Shown here piece by piece: positions 1 to 10,025 of a stretch of 35,780 nucleotides of DNA; position 1 is the stretch's first letter, and each line of letters opens with the position of its first letter. The notes under the pieces were generated by a model that did not search any database, was not told the DNA's origin, and saw only the letters and a list, made by a program, of their open reading frames with translations. Source of the DNA: Euzebyales bacterium. Its GTDB lineage: Bacteria > Actinomycetota > Nitriliruptoria > Euzebyales > JAHELV01. Location of the stretch: contig DATHVN010000207.1 of the NCBI GenBank assembly GCA_035461305.1, positions 1-35,780 on the forward strand, read 5' to 3'. The position numbers and the translations under genes are program-made.

Positions 1-45
1 TGGACCTCGGCGACGGGCGCACCGAGCCGCTGGATGCGGCGCCGC
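1..45. other. unassigned window edge
   Basis: These 45 bases lie beyond the hutG stop codon. Several frames are open, but none has a visible start or stop that would define a gene. They could be the end of a converging gene or the 5' part of a further minus-strand gene. Confidence 0.3.
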
Positions 46-987
46 TCAGGGAACCGTCTTGCGACGGGGACGGCCGGCCAGCCCGGCCGCCGCGTGCAGC
101 AGGCACTGCGCGGCGACGTCGACCGTGCGGCCAGCGCGGTCGGCGGCGGCGTCGACCTCCACGATGTCGATGCCGGCGACGGCGGGGTGACGCCCCGCGA
201 CGAAGGCGGCGGCGTGCAGCTCCCAGGGCAGGAGCCCGCCGGGCCGGGCGCCCGGGCACGCGGGCGCGAACGCCGCGTCGAGCACGTCGACGTCCAGGTC
301 GACCCAGATGGTCGCACAGCGTTGCGCCAGACGGTCGAGCTGGCGTAGCACGCACGCACCTACCCCCTCGGCTCGCGCGGTCTCCGCCGTGATGACGGTG
401 ATGCCCGCGTCGAGTGCCATCCGCCGGTGGACCCGCGAGTTGGTGAACCTGCCGAGTCCGATCTGGGTGACGTGTCCGCCCGGCAGGCCGTCGTCGAGCA
501 GGCCCCGGACGGGTGTGCCGTTGGTGATGCCGGCGTGGAAGCCACGCAGGTCGTGGTGGGCGTCGAGCGTCAACAGGCCGGCGGACGCCAGGTCGGCGCA
601 CCGACCGCGCACCGCCGGTCGCGTCACCGCGTTGTCACCACCGAGCACGACCACGAGGTCGGCGGTGACACGCGCGAGCGCATCGACGATCACCGTGTGG
701 ACCTCGTCGACGGGTCGGTCGTGCAGCTCCAGATCGCCGAGGTCTCGCACCGCGACGGCGTCCAGGTCGGCGTCGTCGACGGGATCGGCAGCGGCGTAGG
801 CGGTCGAGAACCGTGCCAGTGCACGGCGGACCGCCTCCGGCGTCGTGTGCGCCTGCGACGGCGAGAGCGACGTGACCGACAAGGGCGCACCGAGCACCAC
901 CAGCGTCGGCGCGTCCGGTGCGGTCGACCCCCCGCCGGACAGCCACGCCGAGGCCCGGGGCCACTCCGGGTCGTCCGGCACCATCAC
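46..987 (-). CDS. hutG: formimidoylglutamase/arginase-family hydrolase HutG
   Basis: This ureohydrolase-family enzyme of 313 residues should hydrolyse N-formimidoyl-glutamate to glutamate and formamide, the last step of histidine degradation; the assignment rests mainly on its place at the end of a hut operon. Metal-ligand motifs are visible: Asp142-Ala-His144-His-Asp146 and Asp232-x-Asp234 followed by LDAAFAP. The first ligand motif, normally GGDH, reads GGDN here (residues 116-119), so the usual first Mn-binding His is Asn119. The start is GTG at 987 or ATG at 984; the hutI stop (986-984) overlaps both, so translation is probably coupled to hutI. Agmatinase or another ureohydrolase activity is the alternative. 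Confidence 0.85.
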   Translation of the reverse strand: MMVPDDPEWPRASAWLSGGGSTAPDAPTLVVLGAPLSVTSLSPSQAHTTPEAVRRALARFSTAYAAADPVDDADLDAVAVRDLGDLELHDRPVDEVHTVIVDALARVTADLVVVLGGDNAVTRPAVRGRCADLASAGLLTLDAHHDLRGFHAGITNGTPVRGLLDDGLPGGHVTQIGLGRFTNSRVHRRMALDAGITVITAETARAEGVGACVLRQLDRLAQRCATIWVDLDVDVLDAAFAPACPGARPGGLLPWELHAAAFVAGRHPAVAGIDIVEVDAAADRAGRTVDVAAQCLLHAAAGLAGRPRRKTVP

Positions 988-2162
988 CAGATCACCCCAC
1001 CTCTGAAGCGCACGATCCGTGCACGTCGGATCACCGCGTGCACCTGCGGCAGGCCCGGACGGTAGGCGAGGTACGCGGGGTCGGGTGCGTCGAGCACCAC
1101 GAGGTCGGCCACCGCCCCGATCCCGAGGTGGCCGACCTCGTCACGGGCCAGCGCGCGGGCGCCTCCGAGCGTGGCCGCGCGGACCGCCTCGTCGGGGGTC
1201 AGCCCGTACCGGTGGCACGCCAGCGCAACGACGAACGCCATGCTCGTCGTGTAGCTCGACCCGGGGTTGCAGTCGGACGCCAGCGCGACCTGCACGCCGG
1301 CGTCCAGCAGCGTGCGCGCCGGAGCGGGCGGGGTCCGCGTCGAGAACTCCACCGCGGGCAGCAGGGTCGCGACGGTCGATGACGCGGCGAGCGCGTCAAC
1401 GTCGGCATCGTCGACGAACGTGCAGTGGTCGACGGCGGCCGCGCCCATCTCCACCCCGAGCCGGATCCCAGGTCCCGGCCCCAGCTGGTTGGCGTGCACG
1501 CGCAGGCCGAGGCCGTGCGCGCGCCCGGCCTCGAGGACCACACGGCTCTGGTCGGCGTCGAACGCGCCGGCCTCGCAGAACACGTCGCACCAGCGGGCCA
1601 GCGGGGCACAACGGCGCAGCATCGGCCCACGCACGAGGTCGACGTAGCGGTCGGGATCGTCGGTGTGCTCAGGTGGCACCACGTGGGCACCGAGGAACGT
1701 CACATCCGCGTCGTCGACCTGACCGGCAACCTCGAGCAGCCGGCGCTCGTCGTCGACGGTCAGGCCGTAGCCGGACTTGATCTCCAGCGTGGTCGTGCCA
1801 CCGTCGAGTGCCTCGGCCGACAGCCGGTGGACCGTGTCCTCGAGCGCGGTCACGTCGGCCGCGCGGGTCGCCGTCACGGTGGTCGCGATGCCGCCGGTCT
1901 CGTACGGCTCACCGGCCAGCCGCGCCGTGAACTCCGCAATGCGGTCGCCGGCGAACACGAGGTGGGTGTGACTGTCGACGAAGCCCGGGATCACACAGCG
2001 GCCACCGACGTCGACGTGGCGGTCGCCCGCCTGCTGCGGTGGGGCGCCCTGCCCGACCCATGCCACGCGCCCACCGTCGCACACGAGCGCCAGCGGGCCG
2101 CCGCTCGGCAGGCCAGGATCGTGGCTGACGAGCCGTCCGATGCCGGTGAGCACCACGCTCAC
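984..2162 (-). CDS. hutI: imidazolonepropionase HutI
   Basis: This amidohydrolase of 392 residues opens the imidazolone ring to give N-formimidoyl-glutamate, the third step of histidine degradation. The metal-binding HTH motif sits at residues 65-67 ([14 protein letters not shown]), and [14 protein letters not shown] and [11 protein letters not shown] are conserved in the family. GTG at 2162 is chosen because the protein then begins just before the first beta strand, has the family's usual length of about 400, and has a G-rich Shine-Dalgarno (GGGGGGTGG) upstream; longer versions add only low-complexity sequence. About 100 bases separate it from hutU. Its stop overlaps the hutG start. Confidence 0.93.
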   Translation of the reverse strand: MSVVLTGIGRLVSHDPGLPSGGPLALVCDGGRVAWVGQGAPPQQAGDRHVDVGGRCVIPGFVDSHTHLVFAGDRIAEFTARLAGEPYETGGIATTVTATRAADVTALEDTVHRLSAEALDGGTTTLEIKSGYGLTVDDERRLLEVAGQVDDADVTFLGAHVVPPEHTDDPDRYVDLVRGPMLRRCAPLARWCDVFCEAGAFDADQSRVVLEAGRAHGLGLRVHANQLGPGPGIRLGVEMGAAAVDHCTFVDDADVDALAASSTVATLLPAVEFSTRTPPAPARTLLDAGVQVALASDCNPGSSYTTSMAFVVALACHRYGLTPDEAVRAATLGGARALARDEVGHLGIGAVADLVVLDAPDPAYLAYRPGLPQVHAVIRRARIVRFRGGVIW

Positions 2163-2262
2163 CTCGAGCCACCCCCCACGGCATGCGAGACGTCGTGGCG
2201 CCATCCGTGGTGGGCCGGCCGACGATCTGAGCGCACGCCGGCGGGGCCATCGACTCGCGCGC

Positions 2263-3876
<1,614 letters not shown>

Positions 3877-3886
3877 GGCCGTCCTT

Positions 3887-5404
3887 TCAGATCGCGACCG
3901 CGTCCGCGGCCGTCAGCAGCACGCCGTCGTGCACCAGCTGGCACGCCACCTCGAGGTCGGGGGCGAGGAAGCGGTCGGTCGGCATCGGTGGGATGTACTC
4001 GCGCAGCCGGGCGATCGCAGCACCGGTGCGTGGGCCCGGCGCGATCGGCGACCTCGCCTCGACGCCGGCGGACGCGACCAGCGTCTCGATGGCCAGGATC
4101 CGTTCGAGGTTGGCCACGGACCGCCGCAGCTTGCGCCCCGCTGACCAGCCGAGCGACACGTGGTCCTCCTGCATCCCCGAGGTCGGGATCGAGTCGGTGC
4201 TCGCCGGCACCGCCAGCCGTCGGTTCTCGGCGACCATCGACGCCGCCGTGTACTGGGCGAGCATGAAGCCTGACTCCACGCCGGCCTGGTTCGCCAGGAA
4301 CGGCTGGAGCCCGTGGGAGCGCGAGCGGTCCAGGATGCGGTCGGTGCGACGCTCGCTGATCGCGCCGAGCTCCGCGGACGCCAGCGCCAGCATGTCGAGC
4401 GCGAACGCCAGCGGCTGGCCGTGGAAGTTGCCGCACGACTCGATGTGGCCGTCGTCGAGCACGACCGGGTTGTCGACGGACGCGCCCAGCTCGACGTCGC
4501 GGGTCCGGGCGGCGAACGCGATCAGGTCGCGCGCGGCGCCGTGGACCTGGGGGGCGCACCGCAGGGCGTACGCGTCCTGCACCGCGTGCCGCGAGTCGCG
4601 GTGGGAGGCCAGGATCGGGCTGCCGGCAAGCCACCACCGGAGGTTGCCGGCGGCGGCCTGCTGGCCGGCGTGCGGCCGGAGGTCCTGCAGGCGCTGGGCA
4701 TAGGGCCCGTCGGTCGCCAACAGCGCCTCGACCGACAGCGCGCAGGCCAGGTCGGCTGCGTCCGCGAGGCGGTGGAGGTCGACGATGGCCAGGACGAGCA
4801 TCCCGAGCATGCCCTCGGTCGCGTTCAGGAGGGCAAGGCCGTCCTTGACCCGCAACCGCAGCGGCGTCAGGCCGGCCGCCGCCAGCGCGGCCGTCGCATC
4901 CACAGGTCGGTCGTGGTCGTCGCGGAGCCAGCCCTCGCCGATGAGCACCGCGCCGACGTGCGCCATCGGCGCCAGGTCGCCGCTGGCACCCAGCGAGCCG
5001 TGTTCGGGGACGTACACGCGGATGCCCGCGTTCAGCATGTCCACGAGCGCGGTGACGAGGTCGAACCGGGCGCCGGTGTGGCCGGCAGCCAGCGTCCGTG
5101 CGCGCAGCAGCGCCATGGCGCGGACGACCTCGTCCTCGACGGGAGGACCCAAGCCCGCCGCGTGGCTGCGGACCAGCGCGTGCTGGAGGCGGTCGGCGTC
5201 CTCGGGCGGGATGACCGTGTCCGCGAGCGCCCCGAAGCCGGTCGTCACGCCGTAGACGACGTCGCGGTCCGCCAGCGCACGCTCCACGGCATGGCGCGCC
5301 GGCGCCATGACGGCACGCACCCGCGGGTCGACCTCGACCCGCTCCCCGCCACGCGCGACGGCCACGACCTGTTCCGGCCGCGCCGGCGCGGACGACAGCA
5401 GCAT
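3887..5404 (-). CDS. hutH: histidine ammonia-lyase HutH
   Basis: This enzyme of 505 residues deaminates L-histidine to trans-urocanate, the first and committed step of the pathway. The Ala140-Ser-Gly142 triad within [14 protein letters not shown] forms the MIO electrophile, and the Tyr51 region (YGVTTGFG) is conserved in the family. It is the first gene of hutH-hutU-hutI-hutG. The start at 5404 is supported by a TATACT -10 box 6 bases upstream, which predicts a leaderless mRNA. Phenylalanine or tyrosine ammonia-lyase is unlikely given the hut neighbours. Confidence 0.97.
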   Translation of the reverse strand: MLLSSAPARPEQVVAVARGGERVEVDPRVRAVMAPARHAVERALADRDVVYGVTTGFGALADTVIPPEDADRLQHALVRSHAAGLGPPVEDEVVRAMALLRARTLAAGHTGARFDLVTALVDMLNAGIRVYVPEHGSLGASGDLAPMAHVGAVLIGEGWLRDDHDRPVDATAALAAAGLTPLRLRVKDGLALLNATEGMLGMLVLAIVDLHRLADAADLACALSVEALLATDGPYAQRLQDLRPHAGQQAAAGNLRWWLAGSPILASHRDSRHAVQDAYALRCAPQVHGAARDLIAFAARTRDVELGASVDNPVVLDDGHIESCGNFHGQPLAFALDMLALASAELGAISERRTDRILDRSRSHGLQPFLANQAGVESGFMLAQYTAASMVAENRRLAVPASTDSIPTSGMQEDHVSLGWSAGRKLRRSVANLERILAIETLVASAGVEARSPIAPGPRTGAAIARLREYIPPMPTDRFLAPDLEVACQLVHDGVLLTAADAVAI

Positions 5405-5410
5405 GGCCGG

Positions 5411-5429
5411 AGTATACGGATGGCATCCG
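5411..5429 (-). promoter_or_regulatory. hut operon promoter with palindromic operator candidate
   Basis: On the minus strand TATACT (5411-5416) lies 6 bases before the hutH ATG, the arrangement of a leaderless actinobacterial promoter. Immediately upstream, in the -10/-35 spacer, is the perfect palindrome CGGATGGCATCCG (5417-5429). A repressor bound there would block RNA polymerase. No regulator gene is adjacent, so the binding protein is unknown. Confidence 0.55.
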
Positions 5430-5583
5430 CTGCCACGGACCGGCGGCTCGCTCAGCTGCTGGTGCGCCGACTCGGTGATCAGGCCATCGTGTGGGTGCAG
5501 AAGCCCGCTGCGGCGTCGGTTACCATTCGCAGCCGCAGCCCGACCTTATGGTCGACCGGCGTCCCAGTGCGCGGATCCGCTGG

Positions 5584-6414
5584 TCAGGCGCTGCCGTCGG
5601 CGAGCAGGGCGTCGACGTCGTCGCCGGACGCGGCGTCTGCGAGTCCGGAGAAGTCGCCGTCGCCGCACAGCGCCCGGGTCACATCGCGCACGACCGCGTG
5701 CGTGACGCGCGCGAGCCGTGAGCCGATGCTGACGCGTCGCACACCCATGGCTGCGAAGTCGCTCAGTGACAGGCCCGCCAGCGCGCCGGCGGACAGCGCG
5801 TTGACCGGGCGCGCCACCGCCTCGACGATCCGCCGCTGGTCCAGGGGAGACGGCGGGGACGGCGCGTACAGCAGGGCGGCGCCGACGCGCTCGAACGCCT
5901 GGATGCGCCGGACGGCCTCGTCGACGTCGTAGGCGCCGGTCAGCATGCCGTCGGCGCGGGCGCACAGCACGAATGGATGTGGGAGCGAGCGCGTGGCATC
6001 CACGGCCGCCGCGATGCGCTCGACCGCCGCGTCGAACCCGTACGGCGGATGGCCGTCGACCATCCGCGTGTCCTCGATCGAGCAGCCCGACAGCCCGGCC
6101 TCCGCGGCGAGGCGGACGGTCTCGGCCACGCCGTCGGGTTCGTCGACGAAGCCGTTCTCCAGGTCACCGGTCACCGGCAACGGCGTCGCCCGCACGATCG
6201 ACTCGGCGTGTGCCAGCGCCTCGTCGCGCGTGACGTGGCCCATGTCGGGTCGTCCGAGCGTGAAGGCGAACCCCCCGCTCGTCGTGGCCAGGGCCTGCGC
6301 ACCGCACGCGGCCATCACCCGTGCCGTGCCGACATCCCACGGGTTGGGGATCACGAAGCACCCCTGCCGATGCAGCGCCGCGAACGTCCGGTGCCGGTCA
6401 GTGATCGTGTCCAT
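5584..6414 (-). CDS. isocitrate lyase/PEP mutase-family protein
   Basis: This TIM-barrel enzyme of 276 residues belongs to the isocitrate lyase/phosphoenolpyruvate mutase superfamily, whose members cleave or form C-C or C-P bonds of small 2-oxo or 2-hydroxy acids using Mg2+. It has the superfamily's early motif (residues 22-50, ending ATTSGGFAFTLG), the metal-site segment GDLENGF (Asp84, Glu86) and IEDT (114-117). It lacks the KKCGH loop of true isocitrate lyase, so oxaloacetate decarboxylase-like or 2-methylisocitrate lyase-like activity is more likely; the substrate cannot be read from the sequence. It is 179 bases upstream of hutH on the same strand, but hutH has its own promoter. Confidence 0.85.
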   Translation of the reverse strand: MDTITDRHRTFAALHRQGCFVIPNPWDVGTARVMAACGAQALATTSGGFAFTLGRPDMGHVTRDEALAHAESIVRATPLPVTGDLENGFVDEPDGVAETVRLAAEAGLSGCSIEDTRMVDGHPPYGFDAAVERIAAAVDATRSLPHPFVLCARADGMLTGAYDVDEAVRRIQAFERVGAALLYAPSPPSPLDQRRIVEAVARPVNALSAGALAGLSLSDFAAMGVRRVSIGSRLARVTHAVVRDVTRALCGDGDFSGLADAASGDDVDALLADGSA

Positions 6415-6420
6415 GCCGGG

Positions 6421-6426
6421 AAGATA
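6421..6426 (-). promoter_or_regulatory. -10 box of the PEP mutase-family gene
   Basis: TATCTT on the minus strand lies 6 bases before the ATG at 6414, the same spacing as at hutH. It suggests a leaderless transcript. No clear -35 box was recognised. Confidence 0.45.
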
Positions 6427-6604
6427 GCGGCCGCTCGCCAGGAGCCGTCGTCCTCGACTCGGTCGAGGAGCTCACCGACCTGCGGCCTGAGGGAGCTCAC
6501 CGCCGAGGGTGACTCTGCAGTCACGGTTGAGGGCACACCCTTACCCTCTACTTCATCTTCATCTTCGCCTGTCGAGGGGCCGGCGGAGGTGACTCGGTGC
6601 CTGA

Positions 6605-6647
6605 GCCTCCCGGTGAGGGGCGGGGTCCCCCACCCTCGCCTGGAGGC
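6605..6647 (-). terminator. long GC-rich hairpin after the carboxypeptidase gene
   Basis: GCCTCC (6605-6610) pairs with GGAGGC (6642-6647). Inside, GGTGAGGG (6612-6619) pairs with CCCTCGCC (6633-6640) with one G-U pair, and GGG/CCC closes a 4-base loop. It lies 35 bases beyond the stop of the minus-strand carboxypeptidase gene. There is no T-run, so this is a hairpin-only terminator candidate, or an mRNA 3'-end stabiliser. Confidence 0.45.
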
Positions 6648-6681
6648 GGAGCCGGTTGCATGTCGGCTTCGCACGCGAGTG

Positions 6682-9600
6682 CTACGGCGAGCCGATCAGA
6701 TAACGCATCGAGCGCCGCATCACTTCCTCGCGCTGCTCGGCGGCATCGATGCCCTCGAAGCCGAAGCCGTGCAGGATCGTGTCCTCGGTCGTGACCGCTG
6801 CACCGACCTCGTAGAGCACGCCGACCCGCTCCCAGTCACCCGGGTTCGGGGCGCTGCCCTCTGGTGCGCCGATGACCTCCCAGCCACCGAGGTCTTCCTC
6901 GAACGATGTCTCGGCGATGGTGCTGCCGTCGACCGTCACCGACAGGTCGTCGACGAACACACCGAGGTCACCGGTCCCCCAGTCCGTGGCGTAGGTGAGC
7001 GACACCTCGACCTGCTGTCCCGCATAGGCGGACAGGTCGATCGACCACTGCTCCACGCCGTCGGACGGTCCAGTGGCGGCGTGCCACTCGCCGGTGGTGC
7101 CTGTCGGCGAGCAGGTGCCGTCTGCGTTGAGCGTCTGGTAGTGATCGAGGAACGGATGCAGCTGCGCGGCCCAACCGCTGGTGCACGACTGACCGGTGCC
7201 CTGCGCAGTGTGCCCGTTCTCGTCGGACAACGTCGTCCAGTCATCCGAGCCGACGGGGTGCACCTCGACGAAGAAGTAGTCCCAGTCGGTCTCGATGCGG
7301 TACGACGTCGTGAAGTCGACCGACGCCGTCGACGCCCCGGTCAGGTCGATCGTCCGTGCGAGCCTCTTGTACGCCTGGTCGTCGTGGTCCGTGGCGACCT
7401 GCCACTCGCCGGCGACGGGCTCGAACGGCGCGGCGCCTTCGGTGGTCCAGGTGGCCGACCGCCACGACTCGAACTGCGGGAACTCCTCGACGGGCAGCAC
7501 GCTGCTGGTCGTCACCCACGACGCGGTGCCGGTGCCGACGTCGCCCGCACCCGGGAGTCCCTGGTTGTCGGCGCTGTCGCCGCCGTCGAGGCCCCACGTG
7601 GAGCCGTCGTACGGTGTGTCGATCCCGATGACGTCCAGCGCCTGCTGATCAGCGTCCAGCCCACCCCGACGGATGCGGACGTAGCCGCCGAAGTAGTACT
7701 GGTAGGTGTCGTTGGACAGCAGCAGGCACGTGATGCCGGTCGGGTCCGTGCAGGTCTCCGCCGGGTCGGCGTTGTCGCCGTACTGGAGCGGGAAGAACTC
7801 CTCGAACCCGTGGTTCTTGCCCGTCGCGAGGATCTTGCCGCCCTCGTTGAGGTAGTCGCGCATGTTCATGTTGACCCGGTGCGCGAGCAGGGTGGTGTCC
7901 AGGCCGCCCTGGTAGTCCGTGACCAGCTTGTCGCCCTCGTACCAGACCACTCCGTCGAAGTGGTTCAGCACGCCCAGCGGGTGAGGTGCCGGCCCCTGTG
8001 CACCGACGTCATAGACGTCCCACGTGTAGCCGCTGGCGTCCAGCGCCTCGGTGTAGTACTCGAGGTACTCGAGCTCTCCTGAGCCGCCCAGCGGCGTACC
8101 GGGGCTGTTGTCCGCGACGATGAGTACATCGGCGTCGCCGTCGCTGGCGACCGTGAAGGTGAAGCGCTCGCTCTCCACGGTGCGTGCGCCGTTGCCGGCC
8201 GTGCCGGTCCCCTCCGTCGTCTCCCTGCTCTCGGGCAGGTCCCTGGCGGTGAACCACACCTCCACCTCGTCGCCCTCGCCGATGCCCCGCACATCACCCC
8301 GGTACTCGGCGTACCAGACGTCGTTGCTGTCGCCGTAGCGTTCGCCGCCGTGCCACTCGTCGACCCGATGGACGCGCTCGCGGCCACCGTTGACCGAGTA
8401 GTGCATGCGCAGCCGAGCGTGCTCGCGCTTGGTCCAGACCGCGACCTCCTGCGGCGAGCCGTAGCTCGTCTCGAACTCGTCGACCATGAAGTCCGGCGCC
8501 GGCGTGCCGACCGGCGACTCGGGGTCCGCCGGGTCGTCGGCGGAGTCGGCGATCGCCAGCGCGAAGTCGAGGTTCTTCTCGAACTCGAACTGCACGAGCT
8601 GCTCGGAGTCGGGGAACTCGAAGCCCGACCGTCCCTGTTCGCTGCAGTAGGTCTCGCCGAACTCGTCGTCGTCGAAGTACGTCGTTGCCGTCTGGCAGGT
8701 GGCCAGCTCGGGCGTGTACGCCAACGTCCCGTACGCGGTGTGTGCGTGATCGGTGGTGTCGCCGTTGGTGATGTACAGCTCGGCCGAGAGGTCCGGGTCG
8801 TACCCCTCGATCGCGGGGTTCGCGTCGGTCCCCGAGAGCGCGATGTTGACCGCATCGTCTGGGGTCGGCGTGTCGACCTGCCACCCGACGCCGTACAGGA
8901 TCAGCTCGGCCGCGGAGTGGTAGTTGACGAGGAACTCGAAGCCGACCGATGACATCAGCCCGTCGAGCGCTTGCGTCTCCGGCTCGGACGCCGGGCCGGC
9001 GCCGCGGTACGTCTGGCTCGAGAAGTCCGACGACGAGCCCTCGTTGTCGTACCCCCAGTTGGTCGGGAAGTTGCGGTTCAGGTCGACCCCGTCGTTGGTG
9101 GTGATCTCACCGTCGCCGTCGTTGTCCCGCAGGTTCTTGCGCCACAGGCGCTGGCCCTCCTCGAAGGTCCAGTCGTAGCCGTCGGGGTTGGCGACCAGCA
9201 CGAACCACAGCTCCCGGTTGTCGACCAGGCGCGTGACGCGCTCGTCGTCGCCGTAGCTCTCCAGGAAGTGGCGCAGCAGCCGGCGGTTCACCTCCGTGCT
9301 GATCCACTCGCGGGCATGCTGGGTGGAGACATACAGGACGGCCGGACGCCGGCCGTCCGCGACGCGGTCGGCATCGGCCGTCACGCGCATCGCGCGGATC
9401 GGCTGGCCGTTGATGGTCTCGCCGATGGTGACGAGCTCCGTCAGGCCGTCATACTGCCGGGCGAGCAGCTGCATCTCGTCGGCGATGCCGCCGGGCTCGC
9501 TGTACGTGCGCCACACCTCGAACCCGTTGTCGGCCGCGAGTGCGGCGGCCTCCGCCGTGCTCTGCCCATTGGCGTTGCGCACCTTGCCGACCTGCAGGCC

Positions 9601-9861
9601 GCGTTGCTGGCGCAGCGCCCTGGCCTGCCCGTCGGTGAGCACCATCTCGATGCGGACCCTGCCCTCGCCGCGCGCCGCCTCGAGGTCGACGACGTCGTAG
9701 CCCTCGGCCCGCAGCTGGACGTCGGTCCCGATGTCGGCCGTGGTCTCGTAGAGGTCAAGGCGACCGTCGCCCTTCTGGCCTCCTCCTGCGCCCGGCGTCG
9801 CCGACGCCGACACGGGCACCAGCAACGACAGCACTGCGAGTACGACGACGAGCTTGCGCAC
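6682..9861 (-). CDS. secreted M14 zinc carboxypeptidase with long C-terminal region
   Basis: This exported metallopeptidase of 1059 residues should remove C-terminal residues from peptides outside the cell. A signal peptide occupies roughly residues 1-21 (hydrophobic run, then SASA). The M14 catalytic domain follows, with zinc ligands His182 and Glu185 in HAREW, substrate-binding VDLNRNFPTNWG, third ligand His315 in NYHSAAE, and the probable catalytic Glu385 in YTPELA. About 650 further residues include a segment near 570-750 (VLIVADNSPGT...) and a beta-rich C-terminus like that of immune inhibitor A-type peptidases. GTG at 9861 is chosen because AGGGGTGG lies just upstream and the signal peptide starts there. 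The length is more than twice that of a simple carboxypeptidase. Confidence 0.88.
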   Translation of the reverse strand: MRKLVVVLAVLSLLVPVSASATPGAGGGQKGDGRLDLYETTADIGTDVQLRAEGYDVVDLEAARGEGRVRIEMVLTDGQARALRQQRGLQVGKVRNANGQSTAEAAALAADNGFEVWRTYSEPGGIADEMQLLARQYDGLTELVTIGETINGQPIRAMRVTADADRVADGRRPAVLYVSTQHAREWISTEVNRRLLRHFLESYGDDERVTRLVDNRELWFVLVANPDGYDWTFEEGQRLWRKNLRDNDGDGEITTNDGVDLNRNFPTNWGYDNEGSSSDFSSQTYRGAGPASEPETQALDGLMSSVGFEFLVNYHSAAELILYGVGWQVDTPTPDDAVNIALSGTDANPAIEGYDPDLSAELYITNGDTTDHAHTAYGTLAYTPELATCQTATTYFDDDEFGETYCSEQGRSGFEFPDSEQLVQFEFEKNLDFALAIADSADDPADPESPVGTPAPDFMVDEFETSYGSPQEVAVWTKREHARLRMHYSVNGGRERVHRVDEWHGGERYGDSNDVWYAEYRGDVRGIGEGDEVEVWFTARDLPESRETTEGTGTAGNGARTVESERFTFTVASDGDADVLIVADNSPGTPLGGSGELEYLEYYTEALDASGYTWDVYDVGAQGPAPHPLGVLNHFDGVVWYEGDKLVTDYQGGLDTTLLAHRVNMNMRDYLNEGGKILATGKNHGFEEFFPLQYGDNADPAETCTDPTGITCLLLSNDTYQYYFGGYVRIRRGGLDADQQALDVIGIDTPYDGSTWGLDGGDSADNQGLPGAGDVGTGTASWVTTSSVLPVEEFPQFESWRSATWTTEGAAPFEPVAGEWQVATDHDDQAYKRLARTIDLTGASTASVDFTTSYRIETDWDYFFVEVHPVGSDDWTTLSDENGHTAQGTGQSCTSGWAAQLHPFLDHYQTLNADGTCSPTGTTGEWHAATGPSDGVEQWSIDLSAYAGQQVEVSLTYATDWGTGDLGVFVDDLSVTVDGSTIAETSFEEDLGGWEVIGAPEGSAPNPGDWERVGVLYEVGAAVTTEDTILHGFGFEGIDAAEQREEVMRRSMRYLIGSP

Positions 9862-9952
9862 TGATCCACCCCTGCTTCGGCCCCCGCGCGCAGCGCCTAC
9901 GCGCGTTGTTGCGGCGGCATTGTGCACATGAGATGCCACGGTAGGCAAGCCT

Positions 9953-9976
9953 TGCATCACCAGACGATGTGATGCA
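9953..9976. promoter_or_regulatory. inverted repeat upstream of the carboxypeptidase gene
   Basis: TGCATCAC (9953-9960) and GTGATGCA (9969-9976) form a perfect 8-bp inverted repeat with an 8-base spacer, about 90 bases upstream of the carboxypeptidase start. The size and symmetry fit a dimeric regulator site. No promoter elements could be assigned with confidence. Confidence 0.4.
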
Positions 9977-10025
9977 CAACAACCACATCGCGTTCTGCAA
10001 CGGTGAAGACAGCTGAACACGCTGG

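Noticed and set aside
4313-5932. Long plus-strand open frame opposite hutH
   Set aside because: It mirrors the codon pattern of hutH on the other strand, is rich in Arg, Val and Gly without family motifs, and hutH is certain.
6415-6681. Small minus-strand frame beginning near 6674
   Set aside because: It overlaps the start of the PEP mutase-family gene, has no ribosome site and no protein-like pattern. The gap holds only hairpins and a short TTCATC repeat.
5977-8082. 701-codon plus-strand open frame
   Set aside because: It spans the PEP mutase-family gene and the carboxypeptidase gene in antisense. High GC produces such frames, and no motif or ribosome site supports it.
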